Origin: an uncultured Acetatifactor sp. | Lineage (GTDB): Bacteria; Bacillota; Clostridia; Lachnospirales; Lachnospiraceae | NCBI GenBank assembly: GCA_910578185.1 | Contig: CAJTPN010000011.1 | Span: forward strand, 1-64,000 | Direction: 5' to 3' | Length of the DNA stretch: 64,000 bases | Shown: in pieces, positions 32,359 through 40,626 of the stretch | How positions within the stretch are numbered: the stretch's first letter is position 1 | Layout: the number at the start of each line of letters is the position of its first letter | The notes under the pieces: generated by a model | The model's input: only the letters and a program-made list of their open reading frames with translations | Told to the model about the DNA's origin: nothing | Database searches by the model: none | Program-made: the position numbers and the translations under genes

Positions 32359-32919
32359 TCAGATAGATGCCCTTTCCGCCTGCTGCGGGGTATCCGACTC
32401 AAATTCCACAATTCCGATATAAGGCAGATTTCGGTATTTTTGATCATAGTCCAGGCCGTACCCCACCACAAATTCATCCGGAATCTGAAAACCCGTATAA
32501 TCCACATTTACATTCACAACCCGTCTGTCCGGCTTATCCAGCAACGTGCACAGCCGCAAGGACTTAGGCCCTCTGCCCTTCAGCACCTCCAGCAAATAAC
32601 TCAAGGTTCTGCCGCTGTCCACGATATCCTCCACCACAATCACATCCTTATCCTTTAAGGATTCGTCCAAATCTTTCACAATTCTTACCACCCCACAGGA
32701 TTTGGTATCGCCGCCGTAACTGGACACCGACATGAAGTCCAGCGACACCGGAACCGTAATCCTCTTGGCAAGCTCACACATAAAAAAGCTGCCTCCTTTC
32801 AGCACACAGATCAAATGCACCTGCCTGCCCGCATAGTCTGCGCTGATCCTTTCCCCCAGCTCCTGTATCCTGACAGCAATCTCATCTTCCGGCAATAGTA
32901 CCTTAATGTGTTCTGACAT
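32359..32919 (-). CDS. hpt: Hypoxanthine phosphoribosyltransferase
   Basis: A 186-residue type I phosphoribosyltransferase that converts hypoxanthine and guanine with PRPP into IMP and GMP. HLICVLKGGSFFMCEL near residue 40 and the PRPP loop VIVVEDIVDSGRTLSYL near 98 are the family signatures. ATG 32919 is chosen because CGGAGGAGAAAG lies 1-6 bases upstream; an earlier in-frame start at 32955 adds 12 residues that homologues lack. It overlaps the end of tilS by 17 bases. The tilS-hpt-ftsH order is conserved across Firmicutes. Confidence 0.95.
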   Translation of the reverse strand: MSEHIKVLLPEDEIAVRIQELGERISADYAGRQVHLICVLKGGSFFMCELAKRITVPVSLDFMSVSSYGGDTKSCGVVRIVKDLDESLKDKDVIVVEDIVDSGRTLSYLLEVLKGRGPKSLRLCTLLDKPDRRVVNVNVDYTGFQIPDEFVVGYGLDYDQKYRNLPYIGIVEFESDTPQQAERASI

Positions 32920-34597
32920 CTTTCTCCTCCGTTGCGCCTTCCCCGCTTCTTCCAAATAGTTTTATCTGCAAAATATACCTTGTCCGCCCGTCCACCTTAT
33001 AATATTCGCTGATGCGCCAGCCCGGCAGCCACAGGATATGTCTTCCCGAAGCCACCACGGGAAGCCGGTCCCGCAATTGTCTCGGTATCTTCTCCGTCAC
33101 CATATAATCTTTTAACGACTTGTGTATCATGTACCCCTCCCCATCCGCTATTGTGAGGAAATCTCCAACACACCTGGTTCGGATTATCAGCGGCTCTTCT
33201 ATTTTATCATAATCAAACCATTTCGTATACCGGTTTTTGGGAAATTCCTGCTCCATTTGTGACTCAAACAGGGTAAATTCCATATCGCCCATGATTCCCA
33301 GGCGGCAGACAAAGGGAACATCCTCCATTTTCCCTCTGTCCGGTACCTGCACCGACAATCCGTCCCAAGCCTCACGGCCCGGGTTCTCCAGGATCCGATT
33401 CCCGGATCCGGAATCCTCCGGCACCCGGCTCATATCACCCAAATCCTTCCCACACCGGCACATGGTCTCAAACTGCCCTGGACTGCCAAATTCAGCTCCT
33501 ACCTCCCGGTTCTTTTCCTCGGTCTTCCCCATAAGACAGCGACTGTCACCGTCTTCTTCCCTGTGCTCCATGATCACCTTTCCATACTGCCGCCACACCG
33601 TAATCCCACACGGAAGATCCGCACTGCGATTCCCCTCCCTCAAAAGCAAATCCATCACGCTGCGGACATGGACTCGGGAAATATCCTTCCCCGTAGGTGA
33701 AAGACGCTCCAGCAGCAGAAGTACCATCCTATTTTGCAGCGCCGGATGAAACTTTCCAAACATCTCCGAACTTACGTTGTATCGCTTTATTTCGGCCGAA
33801 CCAGCATATATTTCAATCTCTTCCCCTACATGGTCCAATAGACACTGTTCCAGTGCCAGTTTTGTCTGCTGCTCCAGATAATCCTCCGTCTCCCGAAGCA
33901 TTTCCCCTGTCCGGCACATATGCTCCACAACGCCCCCGGCAATTTCCTGTGCGGCATAGGGCAGGATATGATGGCGAATACGGTTTCTGCGATAATCATC
34001 CCCGTTATTAGTGTCATCCATACACCAGGATACGCCTCTCTGTCTTAAATATTCCTCCACTTCCCACCGTTCAAGACACAAAATGGGGCGGATCACCTTC
34101 CGTTCCCCCTCCTTGCGCACAGGCGCTATCCCGCACAGCCCCCTGATTCCGCTTCCGCGAAAAAGGTGAAACAACATGGTCTCCGCGTTATCGTTACTAT
34201 TGTGGGCGACTGCAATGTGGGCATGTCCCAGTCTTTCCGCCTCCCTGCGAAACGCCTCATATCGCACCTGCCTCCCAACGTCTTCCTCAGAACGCTTTTC
34301 CTTCAGGGCACGTCCGTGTACATCCGCCACAGACAAGAAAAAAGGGACACCCAAAGTATGGCACAGCAATTCCACAAATCTTGCGTCCCTTCCGGCCTCC
34401 TCACGAATTCCATGATTCACATGCACTACCGCCAATGTCAGAGGTATCTTACCGGAATACTCCCACAGTAAATACAGCAGGCATACAGAATCCGCTCCTC
34501 CGGAAACACCCGCCACAATCCTGTCGCCAGGCTCTATCATATTGTGTTCCTCCATAAAGCGGAACACCTTTTTTTCCGTTTTCTCTTTGATATTCAT
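32903..34597 (-). CDS. tilS: tRNA(Ile)-lysidine synthetase TilS
   Basis: TilS attaches lysine to C34 of the CAU anticodon of tRNA-Ile2, so that it reads AUA. PP-loop: VAGVSGGADSVCLLYLL near residue 30, and VHVNHGIREEAGRDARF then LGHAHIAVAHNSNDNAETML near 130. The C-terminal domains are present (VCRLGIMGDM... to WRISEYYK). At 564 residues it is longer than the usual 430-480; an acidic, Gly/Ser/Arg-rich insertion of about 80 residues (about 365-450) is responsible. It overlaps hpt. The gene follows spoIIE in the conserved cluster. Confidence 0.93.
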   Translation of the reverse strand: MNIKEKTEKKVFRFMEEHNMIEPGDRIVAGVSGGADSVCLLYLLWEYSGKIPLTLAVVHVNHGIREEAGRDARFVELLCHTLGVPFFLSVADVHGRALKEKRSEEDVGRQVRYEAFRREAERLGHAHIAVAHNSNDNAETMLFHLFRGSGIRGLCGIAPVRKEGERKVIRPILCLERWEVEEYLRQRGVSWCMDDTNNGDDYRRNRIRHHILPYAAQEIAGGVVEHMCRTGEMLRETEDYLEQQTKLALEQCLLDHVGEEIEIYAGSAEIKRYNVSSEMFGKFHPALQNRMVLLLLERLSPTGKDISRVHVRSVMDLLLREGNRSADLPCGITVWRQYGKVIMEHREEDGDSRCLMGKTEEKNREVGAEFGSPGQFETMCRCGKDLGDMSRVPEDSGSGNRILENPGREAWDGLSVQVPDRGKMEDVPFVCRLGIMGDMEFTLFESQMEQEFPKNRYTKWFDYDKIEEPLIIRTRCVGDFLTIADGEGYMIHKSLKDYMVTEKIPRQLRDRLPVVASGRHILWLPGWRISEYYKVDGRTRYILQIKLFGRSGEGATEEKDVRTH

Positions 34598-34659
34598 AGT
34601 AGTATGTTATCTTATAAATCTGCAAAAGTCAAACCGTAACCGTAAGAAAACTAATTGAC

Positions 34660-35985
34660 TCAAGTCTTCCAAATGCCAATTACTCCTATGGTCATATCGT
34701 CAAGGATTTTCCCCTCACTGGCGCGCAGCGCAATTCGCAGCAGGCGTTCCGCCATTTCCCCCGGGCTGGAATCCGGAAGTCCCATAACCGCCTTCAGCAT
34801 ATTGTTTCCATAGTCCTCTCCCTGAAAGGCATCCACCACGCCGTCGGAAACCATGATCAAAAAGTCTCCCTCCTGAAGGGTCTTACTCATGGGTTCCACA
34901 TCCACCTGCTGAAAAATACCAAGGGGCAGATTCCCGGTCACAAGCTGTTCCACCTCTCCCGGCCTTTTGATAAAAGTAACCGCTCCCCCCACCTTTCTAA
35001 GCTGACAGTTTCCCTGGTAGAGATCAATGTCGCAGACGTCCAGCGTAGGGTGATTGCTGTCCTCCCCCAAGGCAAACAGGGCCGTGTTCACCATGTTGAT
35101 AGCCGCGTCGATGTCAAAACCTGCCTCCAGCATTTTTTCCATCAAATCCAGCACTCTTCCGCTGTCTCTGCCCGCCTCCTCGCCAGAACCCGTGCCGTCC
35201 GACAACATAACCGTAACCTTGCCCGCCTCCGTCTCCACCACCGAATAATTATCCCCGGATACCGTCTCGCTTTCCTTCACCGCCTTTGCAAATCCTGTCA
35301 GCACCAGAAATCCCGCTTCCTCCTCCAGGATAAAGCTCTGCGGCATGTCGTCTATCATGTAGGGGCTGCTCACAGATAACTGAAGCCTTCTGCCAAGCAG
35401 CACAGAAATCATATCTGTGATTTCCTCCGCAGATACCTTTTCCCCTCTTTGGGTATTCATCGTGAGCATAATAGCCTGAGGGCCGTTTCCCCGAGGCAGA
35501 TAGCAGGGATTCTCCACCCGGATCCCCTCCGCCGCCATTGCCTGTACCAATATTCTCCGCTTTTTGCCTTCCATGGGCTTAAACACCAGTACTTCGCAGG
35601 CGGCTTCCGTCATAATTTTCGCCATTTCGTGCAGATGCTCCCGAATAATCTGCCTGCTTTCCCATAATCTTCTCTCCATGAGGACAGTTTCCCGATCCCT
35701 TTCTTTTATGCCAAATTCCTGGTCATAGCTCTTTGCCAGCTCAAAAAAACTGTCCGCATAATTTAAAAGTCTGCGTCTGCACAAGTCAGACACCTGGGCT
35801 GTCTGTAATCTCTTCTCCTCCTCTTTGCGCTTAACCACTGCTGATCCACACCTTTCTGCGATTCTATTTATAATCCGCCGTCGCCGTTCGATAAAAGGTT
35901 CCTGCCCAGGACGTATCTGGCAACTGCTTTCCGAGCCAACCTTCGCCCGGACGTTGACGGCAGTACTCATTATAGAAACAACCAT
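34660..35985 (-). CDS. spoIIE: SpoIIE-type PP2C phosphatase, soluble short form
   Basis: SpoIIE dephosphorylates SpoIIAA-P in the forespore and so activates sigma-F. This 441-residue protein keeps the central coiled region (about 30-150) and the C-terminal PP2C domain (about 215-440), with VTVMLSDGTGSGEEAGRDS and LIMVSDGVVDAF holding the metal Asp residues and ILDDMTIGVIGI near the end. The 10-helix membrane domain that fills the first 300 residues of Bacillus SpoIIE is absent, and no open frame before it supplies one. Position between divIC and tilS is the classic one. The start is uncertain: no good ribosome site precedes either 35985 or 35970. Confidence 0.85.
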   Translation of the reverse strand: MVVSIMSTAVNVRAKVGSESSCQIRPGQEPFIERRRRIINRIAERCGSAVVKRKEEEKRLQTAQVSDLCRRRLLNYADSFFELAKSYDQEFGIKERDRETVLMERRLWESRQIIREHLHEMAKIMTEAACEVLVFKPMEGKKRRILVQAMAAEGIRVENPCYLPRGNGPQAIMLTMNTQRGEKVSAEEITDMISVLLGRRLQLSVSSPYMIDDMPQSFILEEEAGFLVLTGFAKAVKESETVSGDNYSVVETEAGKVTVMLSDGTGSGEEAGRDSGRVLDLMEKMLEAGFDIDAAINMVNTALFALGEDSNHPTLDVCDIDLYQGNCQLRKVGGAVTFIKRPGEVEQLVTGNLPLGIFQQVDVEPMSKTLQEGDFLIMVSDGVVDAFQGEDYGNNMLKAVMGLPDSSPGEMAERLLRIALRASEGKILDDMTIGVIGIWKT

Positions 35986-36033
35986 GCCTGATTTTTGTCA
36001 AAAAAGCAAACCTGCCACCTTAAAGTTTTGCGA

Positions 36034-36062
36034 CAAAAAAAGCGGGGGCTTTCCGCTCCCGC
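36034..36062 (-). terminator. Terminator after divIC
   Basis: GCGGGGGC (36042-36049) and GCTCCCGC (36055-36062) form the stem; on the minus strand eight T follow (36041-36034). It ends 11 bases from the divIC stop, separating it from spoIIE. Confidence 0.85.
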
Positions 36063-36072
36063 AAAATACGTT

Positions 36073-36384
36073 TTATTTATCCTGTTTAAAAAGAATCTCA
36101 TCTTCATAGACAAGTCCAAGCTTTTCCCTGGCAATATTTTCAATATAACCCTTGGTCTGAACTTCTTTCCCAAATTCCTCAATCTGCTGGGCTCTTTTTT
36201 TCTCTTCATCAATCTGTGCCTGCAGTGTCTCTATCTCCGCTTTCTTGCCGTCAATCTTCTGCTGTATTTCAATGCTCTTGACCTGCACCAAAATCATTAT
36301 CATCACCACCACCAGAGATACCAGGAACATGCTGAAACGATTCTGATATTTCTTGCGATATGCCACTTTTCGTTTTCTTGCCAT
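36073..36384 (-). CDS. divIC: Septum formation initiator (FtsB/DivIC)
   Basis: A 103-residue bitopic protein: basic N-terminus (RKRKVAYRKK), one membrane helix (about 18-38, FLVSLVVVMIMILV), then a coiled coil (about 40-80, IQQKIDGKKAEIETLQAQI). It forms the divisome complex with FtsL and DivIB/FtsQ. The C-terminal IAREKLGLVYEDEILF pattern is typical. It is followed by a strong terminator, preceded by yabQ. Confidence 0.9.
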   Translation of the reverse strand: MARKRKVAYRKKYQNRFSMFLVSLVVVMIMILVQVKSIEIQQKIDGKKAEIETLQAQIDEEKKRAQQIEEFGKEVQTKGYIENIAREKLGLVYEDEILFKQDK

Positions 36385-36414
36385 AGGATATCCTTTCAGA
36401 CGAACCTCAATTCT

Positions 36415-36912
36415 TTATTCGTCTCTAACTTTTTTCAGATTCATTCTCAGTACTTTCAGAGAAACCGCAACTCTGCTCCTGATCCGGCGCCTTATCCTGC
36501 GAAACAGGACGCCCAGCTTTCCCCCCGCCCTGTGAGCGGTATGCCCTGCCTTGCCCAGCAGGAAACAAAAGGGTCTGCACAGCCATTTCAACACTTTTCC
36601 GATCACGGAGAGCAGTTTGTTCAGTACAAGGGATACATACTTTACAAGAAAGGGGCTTATCAACTTCTTATAAGAAACCATCCCCGCCAACGCCCCGATG
36701 ACGGCAAACCACCTGAGCGTCCCGTCGCTTTCATGATACATCAGCAGGAACACTTCTATCCCGCAATACACCCAAAAAACAAAGTCCTCCAAGGATACCA
36801 GGAAAGAACCATGGGGAATCACTCTCCTGAATATTCTCAAAAGGTCGTACACATAAGTAATGAAAACGCCCATGAGCAGGGAATGTAAAAGAAACTCATT
36901 TTCATTTACCAT
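36415..36912 (-). CDS. yabQ: Spore cortex biosynthesis protein YabQ
   Basis: A 165-residue membrane protein with about four hydrophobic segments: FLLHSLLMGVFITYVYDLLR, then FLVSLEDFVFWVYCGIEVFL, WFAVIGALAGMVSY, and a later helix. YabQ localises to the outer forespore membrane and is needed for the cortex in Bacillus. It overlaps the operon tightly: 4 bases from the yabP stop. The C-terminal basic tail is typical. Expressed under sigma-E in Bacillus; not visible in this sequence. Confidence 0.88.
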   Translation of the reverse strand: MVNENEFLLHSLLMGVFITYVYDLLRIFRRVIPHGSFLVSLEDFVFWVYCGIEVFLLMYHESDGTLRWFAVIGALAGMVSYKKLISPFLVKYVSLVLNKLLSVIGKVLKWLCRPFCFLLGKAGHTAHRAGGKLGVLFRRIRRRIRSRVAVSLKVLRMNLKKVRDE

Positions 36913-36916
36913 AAAC

Positions 36917-37207
36917 TCACCGGAACAGTCTTGTCAGGAAGGATTCGTTTTTATGCCCTCCCCCCGAAACATCCGAGTAGGTAAAACTGTCGATCTTGCC
37001 GTCGATGTCCACTTCACCCTTGTCTAAGGTCAACCTGCTGACATGAAGGTCGTCTCCCTTGATCATCAGCATCCCCTGTTCCGTTTCCAGCAAAATTTCA
37101 TGTATATCGAAAGAAAGCACATCATTCACACCACTGATGGCACAGTTTCTTCGATTCGTCATAGTTACTTTATGTGCAGCACGTGCGCCGCCGCTTAAAT
37201 CCTCCAT
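36917..37207 (-). CDS. yabP: Sporulation protein YabP
   Basis: A 96-residue YabP family protein. The core NRRNCAISGVNDVLSFDI then ILLETEQGMLMIKGDDLHV and KGEVDIDGKIDSFTYSD is the family pattern, a small beta-rich fold. YabP goes to the outer forespore membrane region with YabQ. It lies upstream of yabQ in the cluster. Translation start is probably at 37207, after AAGGGGC. Confidence 0.9.
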   Translation of the reverse strand: MEDLSGGARAAHKVTMTNRRNCAISGVNDVLSFDIHEILLETEQGMLMIKGDDLHVSRLTLDKGEVDIDGKIDSFTYSDVSGGGHKNESFLTRLFR

Positions 37208-37272
37208 AAGCCCCTTCCTCCCGCAAAATACCTGTAATAAAATATATGAAGGGCTTATGAAAAAAAGAACCT

Positions 37273-37512
37273 TTAAAGGTAGCGGAATAATTCCTTTGCC
37301 TCATCCTTTTTGGCGGTATCCTGGACATCCAATACTTCCACTTTAACCTCCCTGTTTCCAAAGGACACGGTTATGATATCGCCTTTCTTAACCTCCGCAG
37401 ACGCCTTCGCCTGCTTTCCGTTGATCATCACGCGCCCGCTGTCACAAGCCTCGTTGGCAACGGTCCGGCGTTTTATCAGCCTGGATACCTTTAAATACTT
37501 GTCCAATCTCAT
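37273..37512 (-). CDS. rqcP: S4-domain RNA-binding protein RqcP (YabO/Hsp15 family)
   Basis: A 79-residue S4-domain protein: MRLDKYLKVSRLIKRRTVA then DSGRVMINGKQAKASAEVK, which binds rRNA or tRNA. In Bacillus RqcP (YabO) works with RqcH in ribosome-associated quality control, adding alanine tails to stalled chains. The gene stands between hup and yabP as in Bacillus. AGGGAGGTTTG lies before the ATG. Confidence 0.92.
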   Translation of the reverse strand: MRLDKYLKVSRLIKRRTVANEACDSGRVMINGKQAKASAEVKKGDIITVSFGNREVKVEVLDVQDTAKKDEAKELFRYL

Positions 37513-37539
37513 GAACCAAACCTCCCTTGCAATTTGGGA

Positions 37540-37595
37540 ATAAAAATCCCGGTTAAACGCCCATTCACATCATGCGAGATGAACCTTTAACCGGG
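37540..37595 (-). terminator. Terminator of hup
   Basis: CCCGGTTAAA (37548-37557) pairs with TTTAACCGGG (37586-37595), followed on the minus strand by TTTTTA. It lies 30 bases downstream of hup. Confidence 0.85.
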
Positions 37596-37624
37596 TCTCC
37601 TGTGTTGAATCAGGTTATGATAAT

Positions 37625-37900
37625 TTAGGAATTCAACATATCCTTTAAGGGCTTGCCTGCCTTAAACTTAGGAGCCTTGGAAGCCGGAATAGGAATAGGC
37701 ATCTTGGTCTTGGGATTTCTTCCCTCTCTCGCAGCTCTCTCGGCTACCTCAAAGGTGCCGAAACCAACCAAAGAGATCTTTCCGCCCTTCTTTAACTCTT
37801 CAGAAACTACATCCGTGAAAGCCTTTAATGCCTTCTCAGCGTCTTTTTTAGAAATACCAGCCTGCTCAGCGATAGCCGCAACTAATTCTGTTTTGTTCAT
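37625..37900 (-). CDS. hup: DNA-binding protein HU
   Basis: A 91-residue HU protein that bends and compacts DNA. MNKTELVAAIAEQAGISKKD opens the dimerisation helices, and GFGTFEVAERAAREGRNP is the beta-arm signature that enters the minor groove. The C-terminal KPLKDMLNS is typical. GGAGGAGTT precedes the ATG. It stands first in the cluster ending at ftsH. It has its own terminator, consistent with high expression. Confidence 0.95.
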   Translation of the reverse strand: MNKTELVAAIAEQAGISKKDAEKALKAFTDVVSEELKKGGKISLVGFGTFEVAERAAREGRNPKTKMPIPIPASKAPKFKAGKPLKDMLNS

Positions 37901-37978
37901 GTGGAACTCCTCCTACGAGTTTTCATTTTGTACATTTCGCGATGTCTCCGAAACATCTAATATATATATAAAGGTTTT

Positions 37979-39352
37979 TTAAGGGTTTGTCAAGGTATTT
38001 TCCACCAAATCAGCAAAAGAAAACGATAAATCCCTCTCTTCATCGTCCACCTGAATTGTATAACTTCTGGTTTCATAATCCGTTTTTCTCAATATGATCA
38101 CATGAGCTCCGGAAGTCTTGCGAAAGCTGCACGGAACCACCCCCACATAATTACCGTCCAAATACACCTCCGCGCCCTCCGGGGAATCCACATATACCCT
38201 GTAATAATCGGTGTTGGTCTCTCCGGGAGACGGCGTTTGGGTCGGGGGAGGCGTCGTTGCAGCCGGTTCCTCCTGCGATGGAACCACCTGCTCCAGCTTC
38301 ACCTCCACTCCCACCGATTCCCGTGAAACCCGAATATACTGTGTAATGGGCTGGTATCCTTCTGCCCGGGCGATCATCTGGTGTAAACCGTACTCCAACT
38401 CCACCGGCCGGGACGCATTTACCTTTTTCCCGTCAATATACAGCTCCGTTTCGGTGGGCTCCAGAGAAAACAACACTATGCCGGACTGAGGCTCCGGAAT
38501 CTTCAAATCCCCCACATCCAGCTCCGTCTCTTCATTTCGGTGAATCACAACGGTTTTTACCCCTCCCCCACCTTTGTTGGTCACATTCACCTCATAGCTT
38601 CCCTCAGGTATCAAAAGCAACATATCTTCTGTAATCTGCCTGATCATAGACTGCCCAACCTCTATCCATCCGCCCACAAAATTTTCATCGTTGGTAAGCC
38701 TTAAATAGCCATGGCCCTTCTCCACCCGGACGGAAAAAATCTGATTGCCGATGCCCTGAAAACTCAATACATCCGCCGCATTCAGATCCATCAGCTCTAT
38801 CGCTCTGCCGCCGGACAGATATTGCGTATTGGAAGTAAGCTTATAAGCCTCCGAGCCAATACTGATCTCACCCCGCGCCGCATTCATCTCATAGTTTTGC
38901 ACATTGGTAAAGCTCCATGCCCGGGACGACAGCCGCATTGTGGTCAGGTGCTTCTTTGCCTTTAAAAATGTCACATCCACAATATCGCCCAGGGAAATCT
39001 GGCCCAGAGAAATCGCCTCCCCGTGCCTGTCATACATTCTGGTGGTTCCGTCCATGGAGAGCGTATACCTGCGCCCAAGATCCAAATTCAGGAATGTAAC
39101 CGTATTCTCCTCTTCATTTCTCCCTACGAAAACTGCCGTATCCGCCGAGTCATAGCTGTCCGGCCCCGTGACCACGAATCCGGTATCCACCCGGTCAGGC
39201 GCAGGCGACGGGGTGGAACTCCACCAATTTTCGGGAGACAGTTGGACACATCCGCATAATGACACAAGTGTCATAATCATACAGACGGCTAACACCCTCC
39301 CTCTTTTTCTTTTTGTGTTCCGTTCTCTGTTCTCACAAATGTATTCTCTCAT
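37979..39352 (-). CDS. PEGA-domain lipoprotein
   Basis: About 457 residues. Basic N-terminus (NTKRKRGRVL), signal peptide with lipobox SLCGC, then a Pro/Ser-rich segment. Two beta-rich modules of about 100 residues follow, then two PEGA domains near the C-terminus: TETELYIDGKKVNASRPVEL near 330 and PEGAEVYLDGNYVGVVPCSF near 410. PEGA domains are small sandwich folds often found in cell-surface proteins of bacteria with S-layers or sporulation. ATG 39352 is chosen because AGAGGA lies upstream; a TTG at 39418 is in frame but adds 22 atypical residues. Confidence 0.8.
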   Translation of the reverse strand: MREYICENRERNTKRKRGRVLAVCMIMTLVSLCGCVQLSPENWWSSTPSPAPDRVDTGFVVTGPDSYDSADTAVFVGRNEEENTVTFLNLDLGRRYTLSMDGTTRMYDRHGEAISLGQISLGDIVDVTFLKAKKHLTTMRLSSRAWSFTNVQNYEMNAARGEISIGSEAYKLTSNTQYLSGGRAIELMDLNAADVLSFQGIGNQIFSVRVEKGHGYLRLTNDENFVGGWIEVGQSMIRQITEDMLLLIPEGSYEVNVTNKGGGGVKTVVIHRNEETELDVGDLKIPEPQSGIVLFSLEPTETELYIDGKKVNASRPVELEYGLHQMIARAEGYQPITQYIRVSRESVGVEVKLEQVVPSQEEPAATTPPPTQTPSPGETNTDYYRVYVDSPEGAEVYLDGNYVGVVPCSFRKTSGAHVIILRKTDYETRSYTIQVDDEERDLSFSFADLVENTLTNP

Positions 39353-39528
39353 CCTTATATATCCTCTTTGCCCTGTACTTCTCCCTGCAGTCTCCTCACA
39401 GGTATCCTTCTCCCCCAAAAGGTAAAACCCATATTCCTCGCTTATCTCCGCATCAACAGGCGCCGCAGCAGCTTACCTCCGCCGGTCGCCCGCTTAACCG
39501 GCAGGCAGTACTCTGGTCACGTCATTGG

Positions 39529-40560
39529 TCAGCGCAGCTTTCCCACCTGGCGAAATACTTCGTCCAGAAACTTTTGTTTGTCTGTTTCCTGGGCGATCAG
39601 CCGTTCCAGCTTCTCCTGATTTCTACCAGGAATCCATGCCTTTCCAGAATTATAATAAAAGTTAACGATCTTCCAAAATTTCTCCGGATACGCCATCCGG
39701 TAATAGAGATCAATCCAGCTGTGTGCGGAAATGGGACGCTCCTTCCCGTATGCATTCAAAAGCTCCGTTCCCAGTGCCACCGACCAGTTCCCCTTTTCCA
39801 GAAGCTTGCGGAGCAACAGGTACAAATCCCTCACCGGATTATCCCGCAGACACTTTTCAAAATTTATCAGAAACCATCCGTTTCCGTCCTGCAGGATATT
39901 GTGATATTGATAATCCCCATGGCAAAAGGCCACGACCTCTCCCTCTGACGCAGATCTTTTCTCGTCGCGGCAGTAGGCGTTCCATTCCTCCGTCACGGCA
40001 AGAGCCTGATCCAGAAAAAAGTCAAAATGGTTCAGGAGATTGCGTTCAAATTCCGTCTTCTGCCCCTTCTGACGCAGGAATTTCCGCACTCGTTTCAGCT
40101 CCCTGTTATGCTTATCATACTCCTTCTCAGGAGAAAATGCCATAGGAAGCTTAGGCGTATCTCCCGGCAATACCATGCTCTCATGGAGCTTTGCCAAAAG
40201 TCTCACCGCCTCCACACATTCGTTTTTATCATGAATGCTGCACTCCCTGCCGTCCCGCCAAGTCTTCAACACATAATTCACACCGTCGTTATCTCTCACA
40301 AGCAGCCCGCCGTCTCTATTGGGTATAATCGTTTCCACGTTCACCAGCCCGTCTTGCGCAATCCGTTCCAAAAGCCGATTCTGAATCTCTATTCTGTCCT
40401 GACTCCCGGAATATTCCTTCAAAACCAGACATCCCTGTCTGGTGTCACACAAAACAGCGCCTCTTCCCTTCCTGGTCCGCTGCACTTCTATTTCATACTG
40501 TCCCAATAATTCAACTGCCCTGTCATTCACTTCCGGCCCCTCCTGATTAGATTGCATCAC
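39529..40560 (-). CDS. CotS/CotI-type spore-coat kinase-fold protein
   Basis: A 343-residue kinase-like protein of the aminoglycoside phosphotransferase superfamily, CotS branch. N-lobe with TRQGCLVLKEYSGSQ (Lys of the phosphate loop), C-lobe FCHGDYQYHNIL near 215 as the Brenner box, then WFLINFEKCLRDNPVRDLY near 230, where the usual DFD metal loop reads NFE. CotS of Bacillus is a coat protein made late in sporulation; CotH-like kinases phosphorylate coat proteins, so a kinase role is possible but the Asp-to-Asn change argues for a weak or absent activity. No operon link is visible. Confidence 0.8.
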   Translation of the reverse strand: MMQSNQEGPEVNDRAVELLGQYEIEVQRTRKGRGAVLCDTRQGCLVLKEYSGSQDRIEIQNRLLERIAQDGLVNVETIIPNRDGGLLVRDNDGVNYVLKTWRDGRECSIHDKNECVEAVRLLAKLHESMVLPGDTPKLPMAFSPEKEYDKHNRELKRVRKFLRQKGQKTEFERNLLNHFDFFLDQALAVTEEWNAYCRDEKRSASEGEVVAFCHGDYQYHNILQDGNGWFLINFEKCLRDNPVRDLYLLLRKLLEKGNWSVALGTELLNAYGKERPISAHSWIDLYYRMAYPEKFWKIVNFYYNSGKAWIPGRNQEKLERLIAQETDKQKFLDEVFRQVGKLR

Positions 40561-40626
40561 CGCACCTTTATGTCCGGTTAAACTATCATATGAGAGGATT
40601 CCTGAAAGTATGTTACAGGGTATAAG

